In this document: positions 19,101 to 31,295 of the stretch, piece by piece
How the letters are laid out: each line of letters begins with the position of its first letter
Position numbering within the stretch: position 1 is the stretch's first letter
Made by a program: the position numbers and the translations under genes
Notes under the pieces: generated by a model
Seen by the model: the letters and a program-made list of their open reading frames with translations, nothing else
Database searches by the model: none
Told to the model about the DNA's origin: nothing
NCBI GenBank assembly: GCA_028583405.1
Contig: CM053261.1
Coordinates: forward strand, 18,087,825-18,151,824
Source: Pogonophryne albipinna
Taxonomy: Eukaryota; Chordata; Actinopteri; Perciformes; Artedidraconidae
Direction of reading: 5' to 3'
Length of the DNA stretch: 64,000 nt

Positions 19101-22100
19101 GAGTATCTCGGCCTAAATGGAATTACAGGGAAATCAAATGTTTGTTAAACAATCCTGCTCACTGTTTTATCACCTGTACTTACAGCTTTAGTCAAAGAAA
19201 CGCATAGTCATTCATTATTGGTGAATTGCAGATCTCCAGGTTTTGGTCTGACCCTGGTGGCAGAGACGATGAACGGCTCCTTCCTCAGCGCTGAGATGTC
19301 GTCCACGCCGCAGGGGCAGGGAGACCCCATGCTTCCAGAGGACCTCGGCAAGAACTGTGCCCAGATGCTTTTGGAGGAGGTGTATCGGGTAAGTACCTCA
19401 AAAACCCTAAAAATATGTATTATATTCCGGCCTCACTCCACACACTTGTTTCAGTAAGGTTCTTTTTGGGGTTATTAGAAACACAGAAAATATAGAGATT
19501 TAAGTTGTCTGAGCCTAGAATGTGATTTATTTTGTCTCTTGGCATGAATTTTGAATCATCCCTCTTTGGCAATTTACAGGCTGCTCTGAACAGGGTATCA
19601 AATATGTATTTAATTGTGAACAGGTGTAGAAACTCAAGCAGACGTTCACAGGAATTTGTCCAATGTTTTCAGGCCTTGACTAACCGGGACCTTTGCCCAT
19701 AATGGCAGCACTTGATCCAATGCGTGAAGGCTGGATATTGGTTTGCTACATTATTGTGCACAGTGTTTTTCAGTTGCTCTGAAAGCAGCTGCCCTTCAAA
19801 ATACCAAGCCTGTGCTGTTTATTTGAATAGTTCCAGCAGACCGTGATGGTTACCTGCTGTACTCAAGTCTGATAATGGTTGACAGATCACATCCAACTCA
19901 AATTCAATGGCTATATTCTTTCTAACTTTGGATGCTGAGTTGTCACTTTTATGCTGAAAATACATTTGCAAAAAGTTATCCGTCACTTCCTGTAATGTTT
20001 TTTCACTATGAAGTGTATATAGTATTATAATACTTTGCTTATGTTTAACTCACTCAAAGTTTATTTTATTTTTTTGCATCTTTCTTATCACTGGAAGATG
20101 CTATTAAGTCGGAATGTTCCCGCACACAGCAGCTGGAAAATCTATTGTTACCTTGTCTCAAGAGATTTTGAAATTCTTGGGGAATATCTGAAATACAAGG
20201 TCAGGACACACTATTAGTTATTAGAGTCGGAGCATGCGCTACCAACACTATCTTCTCTTGTTTACCCGCATTCTCCAGTAATGACCCCAGTCGGGCATTC
20301 TGAGAAACTGCTTGTGGGAAGAACCACAATGAAGAAGGAAAGTATAATATAACAAAAGCGTATTTTCATTTAAATCAAATCAGAATATTTCTAAGTTCCA
20401 TTCCTATGGATGTAACGGCCTGTGTAAACGTAATGCATGTAAGTCAGTGTGTTGGTAGAACTTAACTGTGCCTTAAAAGAAGTATGTTCCCCTGACTGAT
20501 CGAGTCTCATTGGTTTTTTCCTATGACACTTTTGTCTAAGACATATATACTACATACTTATTACTTTTTAAGATTGTTTTTACTTATCAATCAGAGGCTG
20601 GCTCGCATTTGGCGACAACTCATATGTTGCATTTTCGATATGAAATTAAAAGCTACATGACCTTGTTGAAGAAAATGCCATGAGTTAAATAAATACCTGG
20701 ATTTAAAACCGTTATTATCTATGATGAAGAGAAAACCGCTATCTTACTCAAGTCACAAATATGTTTGTGCAGAGGTCAAAGGTCAGGGTTTAACCTGGTT
20801 GTGACGTGTCAAATGAATAATGTGTGATCCTATCGTCATTCATTTCTCGATGGATAAGGATTTCTTTATCAGTAATTTGTTAATATGCTTGAGGCCTCAG
20901 AAAATGAACCCATAAGTCACATTTATTATATCCATATCTTTCTATGCTGTAGTGTGACGTGTAGTAATGGCTGTATAAATAAAGAAAGAATGTCACATAG
21001 TCAGGAAAAAGAGCCCACTTTCATCAGATCAAGTGTTTGTGTGACTTCACTTTGCCTCCACAAGGCTCTGCTTCTCTCAGAGGAGCCATGTGAGGCCAGT
21101 TAGCTGGTCAGGGTAGGGCTGATTTAAGGAATAGTGTTGGATGCATCCTCTTGAATCCAAGCCACAGAGTTTTTCTTTAGCAGCCTCAGAGGGTGGTGGA
21201 CGAAAGAAACTCTTAAGAAAAACTATTTTAAAACGCTTCTTTCCTTTTTTGATTAACAGAAGCTGGACAGCATTTGATTACCTGGTTCTAATACCTAACT
21301 GTAGCGGGGCGTCAGAGCATTTTCTACAGCGGAGAATAGAAATGATAACACCAGAGTAAAATGAATGTCAGACATTTGTGCTGGAATAGTTCATTTTTGA
21401 AAACTGAGAAAGAAATAAGCTGGATTCACATTAAAGGGCATGGAAGCTCTCTATCATGTGCGTCTGTTTGTCTAATGGTTAATCAGTACAGTTTCTTGTA
21501 GTAACCCAAAGCCACACGATGGACATTTTGTTTTTGGAAGCAACATCAACACTGGACAGGAGCTGATGTAAGTGTTTCCAATAACATTTCAGGTTTTTTT
21601 TTTTCTACTTAATTAAGAATGGTTCTGAATTTGGTTTCTATTTCACCCTTTTGACACATTTTTACAAGTTTAGGTCAAGTAATATCTTGGAATTTGGCTA
21701 TTGATTTGCCATTTTATTGACTAGCTTAATTTTGTCTGCGACCACTTTTTTTTGTTTGCTTGTTTGAAAGGGGGATACCATTCAGTGGAAGGATTTAAGG
21801 GACTTTTCCATCAGATCTTGTCTGTTGGTGGCCTCTTGGGAGATATTAACGGTCTGTAGAGGCAGGGCCTGAAACTAGCTACAAATGATAGTAATGTGTT
21901 GCACTTCTTCTTTTGAACTGATAGGAGGCAACCCACAAAGGTAAGGTCCTACGGGCACAACATGTCTTTAAATACTCAATTGTAGGTACTCTCAGTGGTT
22001 GGATAAAGCTGTAAAATAGCAAATCAACCTTAAACCTTGAGATCCTTTATTGCGCCAACTGATCATCTTTGAGTTTTTACTGGAGGCAAATTAATTGTGA

Positions 22101-24727
22101 TTGGTAGAATTTCTCGGAAATACTATATGAAAATTCTCTCTTGTATCCAGACAGTATGAAGTATTTGCTTATTTGATTAAAAGTAACGGCTATTTCGTGT
22201 TTAATATGCATTAATAAATGTGCATTATACAGTTAAATTCATAACAAAATGCTAGTCTGAAGGCTTGTCAATGGAGTATAATGGTGAACTGCAATGGAAG
22301 TGTTGCATATTGGAAGTCATGAAGTATTTGTTTGAATTTGTTTTCACAGAATACCTAGTTCCATCAATCACTCATAGTAGGAATGCAGTTGGCAAAATGT
22401 CTGCCTCATTGGCAAAAAAAACAATGTCTCCATAGTTTTGCCGTGGTTTCCGTTATATGACCATGTAATTGAATCATATTCCTGCTGTCACGATGCAATA
22501 ATACTGCGTGACTTGGGATCATGCTCACATGGATAGAATAGATGTGCTATTGAGGAAACTCATTTTTCACTTTACTGACAGATCCACAGAATAGATGGCC
22601 ATTTTAATGTTGGTTTCTTTTTCTTTTTTAAATGCTAAATTGGGGTGTTTCCAGAGTTGCATAGGCCCTTCATACAGGCTGGTGGAAAGCACGTAGCTGT
22701 CGTCGAGTTGTCACGATGGCATGTGATCACTTGGATACAGAGAGTGGATCGTCTGTCCTCTAAATATGCCATATGTCGAAGAAAAAGGGGGGGAGGGCAG
22801 GAAAACCCAGAGTCATTTAGAGAAAAACAAGACAAACATGTTGTGTTCTCTGACTCATAATGTATGTTCTTGTAGGGCTGCTCAATTAATCGTATTTTAA
22901 TCGTGATTATGGCTTGCAACGATTACGAAAACAACGTAATCGAAATAAAACGATTTTTTTTTTTCTTATTACTTTTTAATTTTTTTTTTAATTTTCAGTT
23001 GGATTAAAAGTTCAGGGTAATCAACTGTTAAAAACATATTGTTCAAAAAAAAGTTCTCCAATAAATTGATGTTTTCAAAGTAAATGGATAATCGTGATAT
23101 CAATTATTGACCCAAATAATCGAGATTAATATTTTTTACCATAATCGAGCAGCCCTATTTTCTTGTAAGTTTAAAGTAACTATATGCGTTTCCAGAGCTG
23201 ACAAAAACATACAACCGCTATTGGATGCTCACTATGTTTTGCAAATATTGTTGGGTAATGAACCTGACATAATCAATATCCTGTCAAGGGGTTACCGAGT
23301 TCTTTCAAACATCTCCACCTCCATGACGTGTTTCGAAGTTGTTTTTGTTGCTGAATGCATCGCCCCTCCTCTTTCTCTGTATTAGGGTGGCTGTGTGGAC
23401 TCCTCCAATCAAAGCCTGGCGCTGCTCCTGATGACCCTTGGCCAACAGGACGTGTCGAAGGTTCTGCTCGGACCCCTCTCCCCACACACGTAAGCCACCG
23501 TCACTCAATGACAGACACACATAGCTTCCTGCCATAGCTTGTTTATAAGTCACCACAAAGAAGCACTTTGGTATTCTTCTACTTATCCCATCTTTTGCAA
23601 GTGCAGATATTCCAAAGTTCTCGTCCAACTGTCGAGCATAATAAAAACAATCATCCGTGTGTTAAACATTAGCCTTGTGGTTTGTGTTTTTCACTTGCAA
23701 AATAATAGAATTAAAACATTTTAAACTAGTTTTTAACTAAATTGAAGGCCCATGCAACCAAAAGTGTTTTTCTTGCTTCAAACACAGTTTACAATAAACA
23801 AGTTCCAGTGAAGTGCTTTTTATGTATTTTGTTACATTGAAAAAAGGTTTATTTATTTTTGTTTCAACTAGCAGAAAATCCCCAAGTGAAATTCAGCTGA
23901 CGATGAATCACAGCTTAAATGTCCTCAAATTTCTCACATGCTTTTGAAGGAATGCATTATCATGGGACCTGTCCAGCTGTGCTTTAACATGGTCCGTGTG
24001 TTTATAGAGTGTGCCTTGTGTATGTGTGATAAACTGATATATTAACAGTTTAGGTTTCAGGTAGGCAAACCGCTTTAAATCTTTAATAATATATTAGAAT
24101 GAATATAAGGATAATAATGTCATGTTGATTTCAGACAACATCATCGTGAATGAGGAATGAACTATGAACTGTCCATTTTCAGTTATCATGGTACCGGTGC
24201 TGTGTCCCTCTTAAGTACAGTACTATGATAACTGAAGATTGGCAGTGCCATCACAATGCATTCCTCTTCTTACTCAGGTAACGCTCATTTCTTTTTTTCT
24301 GAAGACCAATGGAATCCAGCTTAAACATTTGCATATTTGTATTCTGTTAATCGGCTTTGTCTTTATACATATTCAACACCCTAGTTTTGAGAAATACATG
24401 AGGGATAAAAGATACTAATGACCTTAATCTACATTGAGTACTCCTGGGACACTGTGTTCTTAAACTCCCAGGGTGTATGATTTATTGATAGCTGGACAAT
24501 ATTTCATTTCAAGGAGCAACGCCTCCCTTACAAATTAAACTTATTTCCTCTCTCTCCCTCACTGTCTCTCCAGGATCGAGTTCCTCAGACACATTAGAGA
24601 TTTCTTCCAGATCATGTTCAAGATCCAGGTTCAGAAGCCTTCAGAAGACGAAAGGAAAGGGGGGGACAAGGTCCTGATGACCTGTGTAGGAGTCGGTTAC
24701 AGCAACATTAACAAAACCCTAAAATAA
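16124..24727 (+). CDS. rcl1: RNA 3'-terminal phosphate cyclase-like protein (RCL1)
   Basis: Nucleolar protein that works with the GTPase BMS1 in the U3-containing small-subunit processome for early 18S pre-rRNA cleavage. It has the cyclase fold but is not an active cyclase. Coding exons: 16124-16253, 16715-16786, 17117-17292, 18221-18295, 18458-18582, 18973-19098, 19232-19388, 23386-23489, 24574-24727. All junctions are GT/AG and in phase, giving 372 residues (human 373). Recognisable blocks include FYQPGLLYGG, KRGMAPGGGGEVVF, FIPDIYIYTDHMKG, SPGFGLTLVAET, LALLLMTLGQQDVSK and the C-terminal KVLMTCVGVGYSN. The ATG at 16124 gives the family N-terminus. An AATAAA lies directly around the stop. 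Intron 7 (19389-23385) holds a MITE and the last intron a miR-101 gene. Confidence 0.97.
22873..23157. mobile_element. hAT-type MITE, 285 bp (copy B, inverted)
   Basis: Same family as 7898-8225 but in the opposite orientation: its right half reads as the complement of the left half of copy A. Ends are TAGGGCTGCTCAATTA and ATAATCGAGCAGCCCTA. Flanking 8-mers TGTTCTTG and TTTTCTTG differ at one base, so the target duplication has slightly decayed. It lies in rcl1 intron 7. Confidence 0.85.
24168..24246 (+). ncRNA. mir101b: miR-101 precursor (mir-101b type) in rcl1 intron
   Basis: A hairpin with arms CTGTCC...GGCAG. The 3' arm (24216-24237) begins TACAGTACTATGATAACTGA, which is the miR-101b-3p form, with seed ACAGUAC. 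The 5' arm from 24179, TCAGTTATCATGGTACCGGT, pairs with it. The loop is around 24203-24214. It is on the same strand as rcl1, in its last intron, so it can be processed from the host transcript. Human MIR101-2 lies in an RCL1 intron, which supports both identity and orthology. The miR-101 family targets include EZH2. Confidence 0.96.
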
Positions 24728-25156
24728 AATCTGTTTTTTTTTATATATAAATGAAATGGTGTTGTCTTTGCTCACTCACATCAAATAGTAGAATACAAAC
24801 ATTTTATTTTCTTGGATGAGAAATGTATGACATTAGTTATTATTGTTCCAACTTATAGGTTAACTTTCAGTTACAATATGCAAGAACAACTGTTTGGTAA
24901 GACATGTTGATTATGTTTTATACATGTAATACAAACTATTATATATATATATTATAAGATGTTCATCAGCATCTTCTTGTCTGTACTTCTTCTTAAGCCA
25001 GTCTGCACGCCACTGTCTGGTTGAACATTACTGGAATTCCACATGTAAAAGCATTTCTAGATGTTTAGTTCCAGAAAGAAAATATGCAATGCTTTTGGAA
25101 GGGTCAGGGACTGGTCATTAGCTGCGGTTCTTCCCCATCACAGATGTCTGGAGGAG

Positions 25157-28100
25157 TCACTCATCTTGGCCACAGAGATGCTTGAGGGCGTCACCATAGC
25201 TGCCTGACACTTCAGACTACACAAACATGAGAGAGAGAACAGGGTTTTAGGGGAACGTCATATCTCTACATCTCAAAAATAAGCACTTGAAACTGTTGAA
25301 ATGTTTACTTAAATGGTATTGAAAATTCAGTTTAATCTCTAGGTGTGTGCACAGACCTCTAGCTGGGAGTAGAGGGTGAATCCAAACACCTTCTTATACT
25401 GTGCTCTGATGTCCATCAGGTCCACCTCAGAGCGGCTCACTATAATCCTGGTCAGAGTGGACTCAGTGGTCCCCGCTCCCTAGACAAAAGAACAATTGGG
25501 AAATAAGCAGTGGTGCACATTTAGTCAAAGCTGCAGCTATAAAACAGTGGCTAAGCATTCCTTTCCACACCACTGGTGACAAACACTCATGTCTGCTGTG
25601 GCTAAAAGTGAAAGGGTGTAACCAAACAAATCCTTTTGTTTTGGGAGCCACTGGCTCTGGTGTTTCAAAAGGTGCTTAAATTATAGATAGACATATTGTA
25701 TCACTTACCTTCATGCTCTTGAAAAGGGTCTCAGCCATGTATAAAGGAACGGTTTTCACACACTTCACTAAACAAAAACCATATGTTAATACATGTTTTC
25801 TAATAAATATTATGTTAATTGTAAGATGTGAGGATCAGAAATAGGCAGACAACATGGCACATTTTTCTCACCAACAGCAACAAGTAGCGCCTCGATGTTT
25901 CCAGACATCTCGCTCTCAATGCTCTCCTGCAGAGTCTTCTTGCTAATATTCTTGTACTCTACCAGAGCTGTTAGAAGACATCAGCGATTTGGTCAGGTGG
26001 CAAAGTAAAAATGACATCAATAGTTTAGCCATGCTAGCGGCATTGTGGCATAATGTTGCATTTAATGTCTCTACCTTTTCGATTGCCATGCAATTGTTTT
26101 GTTCCTCACGGAATATATTCTGGATTGATTTCCAGGGAAATTTGGTGCACACATTCTATATCATAAAGTTTGTATTTTTGAAGTTAAACTAATGGCATTA
26201 CCATCATCCACATTATTAGTATTACTTTGCATACTGATTAACAAATGCTAAAGCAAAGATGGTGATGTTAAAAATGGTAGAGGTAAACATCTTAGCATGT
26301 TGATGTTAACAGACATTGTTGTACAACCTCACAGAGGCGCCAGTGGGCTGCATACTGGTAGTCTTGTATTTTATTAGCATACAGATAAAAACATGTGTGG
26401 GTTGAACCTACTCTGTCGCAGCTGGGGAACACTCCTGTGGCACAGGATGTCGATAAACTTATCCTCATCAGTTCCCCACTTCTTCTCCCCTGCTTCATAC
26501 AGGGCCTGCAAAGAATGAGAGGGAATGTGAAAATACAAACCAAAGCAGGTTCAGACTTGAATTAGCAAGATAGCTGTTTTAATGGAAGCGTATGTTGACT
26601 TGAAACACAAATGTGTAAGGTCAGGCTTAAAATCTCAACCAATAATTAATTAAATATTCCACCAGATATGACTGTGAATCAACTGCTCTGTAGTGGTTTT
26701 ATTGTTCACAACCTACCATCCTGTATTAGTATACTAAATGTACTTGAGAAACTAGTGGATATGAGGCAATGAATATACCTTAGCATCTGCTTTAGCTTTA
26801 GCAGCGTCCACATTGGTGCTCTCGTCTCTCTTCCCCTGTTAAGAAAAAAAGAAGAATACATTTTGTCTTAAATAGACTGAATCCAATGTTTTTGGAATTT
26901 CTTTTCAAATGATGATGCCATTTTTATTATACTTGTCACACTCTGGTATTGAGGATTACAAGCTTTCCAAAGATTAACAGGTATGTAGAACATAGTTAGC
27001 CATTTTACAATTCAGGCCTAAAGAAAGACTTATGAGACATTTATTCTCAACGTGTCTAGCTAAAATTACTTTTGATGATTTATTTGGAATATAATCAAAT
27101 GTTTGTCTCAAGTTGACATACAGTACCTCAGCCAAGATGAGTAGTGCCTTGCCGTACTCTCCAGATACCTCCGACTTCAGATCATGAATCAGCGCTTTTC
27201 CAGTTTCTTGAATAAAACAGCACAAAAGGAGAATTTCACAACTGTGTAGACACATTGCTTAATGAGTATTTGCCAACAAGTGATCTAACTGATGCAATTA
27301 TGAATACTTTGTCTTTAGGATACCAACCTGCGAGGTATGCTTCAGACAAGGCCTTGATCTGTTTGTTGGATCTCGAAGCGAATATTTCTGTCAGCGTACA
27401 CTCAGTTGTCCCTGCTCCCTGTGTGCAATACAACCAAAATGTATGGCCATTACAATTTATTTTATGAAGAAGGGCACTTAAAGTTAACCCGACCAAATCT
27501 CACCTTGATGGCTTTGATGACTTCCTGGCAGTCGTAGACAGCGGTTGGCGTTACCAAAGCAACTAACAATTCCTCAAAGTCTCCATTGGTGTCGCCCTCC
27601 AGATCATCTACCAGTTTCTGATGGAGGAATGTTAATAAAACAGATTTTGGTTAACTGTACGACATTATTTTTGAAATAATATTGAGTTTATAGAAGTACA
27701 TTATACCCTTCCGGTTTTTTTCTCATAGGCCTTAGCGATGAGCTGACGCTGAGCATTACTTCTTTGGGTCAACACCTCAATAAGTGTCTTTTCTGTCGTA
27801 CCTGTAGAGAAGAGACATCACAAATCAGTCTTACAACAAGGTCTTAAACCTCATACAATCACTTGTTCCACAAACAGACAGGTGTGGGAACAATTTGATA
27901 CCAGCATAGTATTGCGAAATTCTGTGTGATAACATTGTATCGATACACGGATGCCAAATAGATCTTAAAAAAAAAAAAATCATAAAAAAAAATTAATCAT
28001 TCATATTTATTACGTTTCTTGATAATATTGTATGTTGTAGCATCCAGTGATTCCAACCCCTAACTAACACACACATGTACATATTACACAGAGTAAATAA

Positions 28101-28582
28101 TGATTAAACAGCTTTATATGTTGGTCTTGTATATTAGATACTGGTGAATTAACGTACCAATGCCCTCTATAGCCTTCTTTAGTGCAGACACATCTTCATC
28201 CACTTTGAAATTAGGCTTATCCTTCACAGTTCCTCTGACATTGGACTGAGGAGCACAGAAACACATGTAAACCTCCAAGTATTTGTTTATACAACATGCT
28301 AAATTGTTTGCAGTTTATTATTTGTACGTTCTAAGCTTTCAATTAGTATTTGCCACCATCTATTAAAGCAAAAGCCACCTATACAATAACTATCATTAAG
28401 GCACTAAAAATGTTGAGTATGTTCAATTTACTGTCACAGTCAGTGAGGAGGGGGAATCCAACAGCATTTCCAATTCTTCCTAAAAAACAAGTCAACATAG
28501 ATGATTACAGTTTCACCTTTATGACATGTATTTGAAGCCTATATTCCAATTTGAATGCCTGAATACTCACCCAACCAGACAT
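25157..28582 (-). CDS. anxa3: Annexin, closest to annexin A3
   Basis: Calcium-dependent phospholipid-binding protein with four annexin repeats. Coding exons in transcript order: 28582-28571, 28245-28158, 27801-27707, 27617-27504, 27418-27328, 27206-27127, 26835-26779, 26505-26412, 25967-25872, 25767-25709, 25479-25357, 25216-25157. All are GT/AG and in phase, giving 322 residues (human ANXA3 323). Repeats lie at about 19-85, 88-157, 172-242 and 249-318. Calcium-loop motifs GIGT, GAGT, KWGT and GAGT open them, and [10 protein letters not shown] marks repeat I. The short N-terminus MSGW with Trp near position 4-5, and GKRDES before repeat III, favour A3 over A4 or A5. The first coding exon holds only four codons; its acceptor is at 28611-28612. 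A non-coding first exon ends at 28985. Confidence 0.88.
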
Positions 28583-28612
28583 TGTTGAAGTTGAAGATGA
28601 ACGTATTATACT

Positions 28613-31295
28613 AAAAGGAAGGAAAAAAGCATACAGTATCAGCATCTCCACATACTGTAAGGGTATTTTGATGATTGTATACAGCTTTAACTCCTTTTTC
28701 TGTTTAGTATTGCAAATGTTTCCTCATCCTCTGTCCTTCACAGCCTTCGCATTTATAGGCATCCACTTCTTGATTATTATGACATTTTGAAGTTTAGTTA
28801 GCCAAAATAATCGAGGACACATGTTCGTTACAAGAACTGCAGACCGTTAAAGCCTTAAACGTTTTAATGTCGTACTCTGCAGTCTAAAAAACAACCCTTC
28901 CGATGGAAAAAGAGTTCAAACACGGAACACAGACAGATACAACGACGAAGATCAAAAGTCAGAAACGTTACTTTTTATCTTACCGTTAGTGAGAGGACTG
29001 GATTGATGTCAGAGTGGAAATTTCACAAAATGACAAAATCGCCACACCTTTCAGGGAAGTTGGAAAGGCAACGCCCATTTTATACTGGAGGAAGTTGAAT
29101 CATGATGTTTTTCACAACTCCTCCTCACTTTACACACTGTGGTTTGTGTAATACAGAATGCGGGATGTAAGCAGGATGTTAGCGTTTCTCTGTAACTTGA
29201 CTCTTGCTCAACAATTTAGACACTTCACTAAAAGAAACAGTATCCTCTGATCAGTATTGAACAGAAGCCATTTGATTTCAGGAGTGTCCCAACACGCACT
29301 GTACTGACAGTTCCAAAGTCATGTTTGCTCAAGGCAGGGATGAGGACATGAGTCAGAAGGAGGAAGGAAATTAAGAAATAGAAATAAACGTTTACAATCG
29401 ACCTTATCTCTTAATGTCATATAACTGCAGAAGGTTGACATATGTTTGTATCAATTATGCTACTATAGTTTACTATCAATACTATATAGACCATAACTTG
29501 ATCACTGTTTAACTTTTATTGTATCAGTAGATTATATTTCGTTTTCTATAATATCTTGTATTATCTCTACCAACATGTTTACTCTTATATTGTTTTTGTT
29601 TGTCTTGCATTGTTAAAGTTAATCATGTTTAAATACCAATACAAACTTGATTAATATATGATTTACGTGTGTTATTGTAAATCTTATACTAATAACTAAT
29701 ATAGTTTTTTTATTTTATTATTTCAATCAGTGTTTTATCATCTTAATTGTGCTTTGGCACACATATATCATGCGCGTAAAGTCAAATACATTTACTATTT
29801 ATTTTACTTGTGCACAATAATCACCTCATTAATGGCCCTTTTAGTCTCAGCAAACGTATAAACACACACTCCTGCGTACTACACAATGTGGCAGGCAGAG
29901 TCAAATTATTATCACTGATCAGAAACATATAAATGCATATAATGCAGGTGAGGTATGGAAGTGACAAACTGAGGTGAGGGGCAACTGCGACATCTTGTGG
30001 CAAACGATAGAGTAAGCTGTAGGGGGCGCTCTTGTGCAATTGTGCCACGACCATAGACTGTATAAAGGCCACGACCCATTTTCGCCATGCCTGGATTTGT
30101 GCAAAGTTTAATATAGCTTGAAAGCAGCGTATTATGGCCGTCTTTAGGCAATTCATTGTGGGATAAATAAAGTATTAGATTTCAATAGGACCATGATTGG
30201 ACCCTAAAAATATACTATTACTGGTGGTTTACTCACAAAATCTGTCCTGTTGTATTTTGGTAATAGTGCCCTCAGTTCAACCTGCAAGGGGACTTTCTTC
30301 CCTGTCTGGACCATGGATGTATAAATACGATGTCCTTTAAAATGTCAGGCTGAAACCATTCACCTCAAACTAATCTAAAGCGTCTATAAGCATGTTTATA
30401 TAACTACTTTACGAGGGGCATCAGCTGAAAGCTAGACTTCGTAAACAGCAAAAGCATACGTGGTAGTGAAGCTTGCCTGAAATTCTAAACTCAGGGCACA
30501 GTTGCCCCCAGCTGACAGGCCCGCAGCCGGGGGGCAGCCAACAGCCTGCCGTCCTTTGACAGCTCGGTACCCGACGTCAGGTTCCTATACGGACGACGTG
30601 TCAACGACCATTTAACTCTATGACAGTCAGTTTGCAATGCAAGTGAGCCATTTGACTTTAGAAAAGGCTCATGTTTAGCCATCTTTATTTATTTAGCTTT
30701 TATGCTTGTTAGCTTACTAGCTAGCTCTGTTAACGGTGAACTAGTTAGCAACTAGGTAGCTGGCTAGCAACAGGGATCCTCCCTGCACTGTGATTGATAG
30801 CAGGCGTTAGCTACACACTCTCACTATCAATTTGGTAAATATGTTCCTAATTTGAAATGTTTACATTTCTTGATTTAACAAAAAGTTTCCCGCCAGCCCT
30901 GTTTGGACTAACAAGCCAGTGTTTTGTGAACGGTTATGTTTTCTTGTCCTTAAGGCTGAGCTGTAGCTAGCTGCCTCCATTGTTTACATGGAAACGGTCA
31001 GTTGAAGTGCACTGAGGGCATGTGGTGATCGTTACAATACTGGATCAACTACAGAAGAAAACAACGGGGACATATGGAAATGGGGCTGGGAGGTAGCTAA
31101 CGTCAGCCAGACGTTAGCCAGATCTCTACAGCCTACTCTCTACCTGAATGAGGATGATCGGGGCTTTGAAGGAGGACTGCTGGACTGTTTGACTTTGTGT
31201 GGGCGGTGGACAAAGGACAGCAGTTTGTTTGTCCATATTGAAGCTGAACCTGGAACACGATTACACGAGGTTTACAGGCAATAAACTCTGCTGGG
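28613..31295. other. anxa3/edem3 intergenic region
   Basis: Divergent intergenic DNA. 29400-29800 is very AT-rich. 30049-30067 carries ACCATAGACTGTATAAA, a short word also seen in complement near 44336 (part of a teleost repeat). The last part before 31296 (about 30480-31290) is less AT-rich and probably holds the edem3 promoter and 5' UTR. No gene was recognised between 29085 and 31295. Confidence 0.45.
28985..29084 (-). promoter_or_regulatory. Probable TATA promoter and 5' UTR exon of the annexin gene
   Basis: On the minus strand TATAAAA lies at 29084-29078. A donor site GTAAGA directly follows 28985 (CTCACTAACG|GTAAGA). The likely transcription start is about 30 bp downstream of the TATA box, near 29050, giving a non-coding exon of roughly 65 bp spliced to the acceptor at 28611-28612. 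Confidence 0.5.

Noticed and set aside
27895..28000. ATTGTATCGATACAC-type sequence in an annexin intron
   Set aside because: Looks like a fragment of a common fish repeat, but it is too short and unbounded to annotate.
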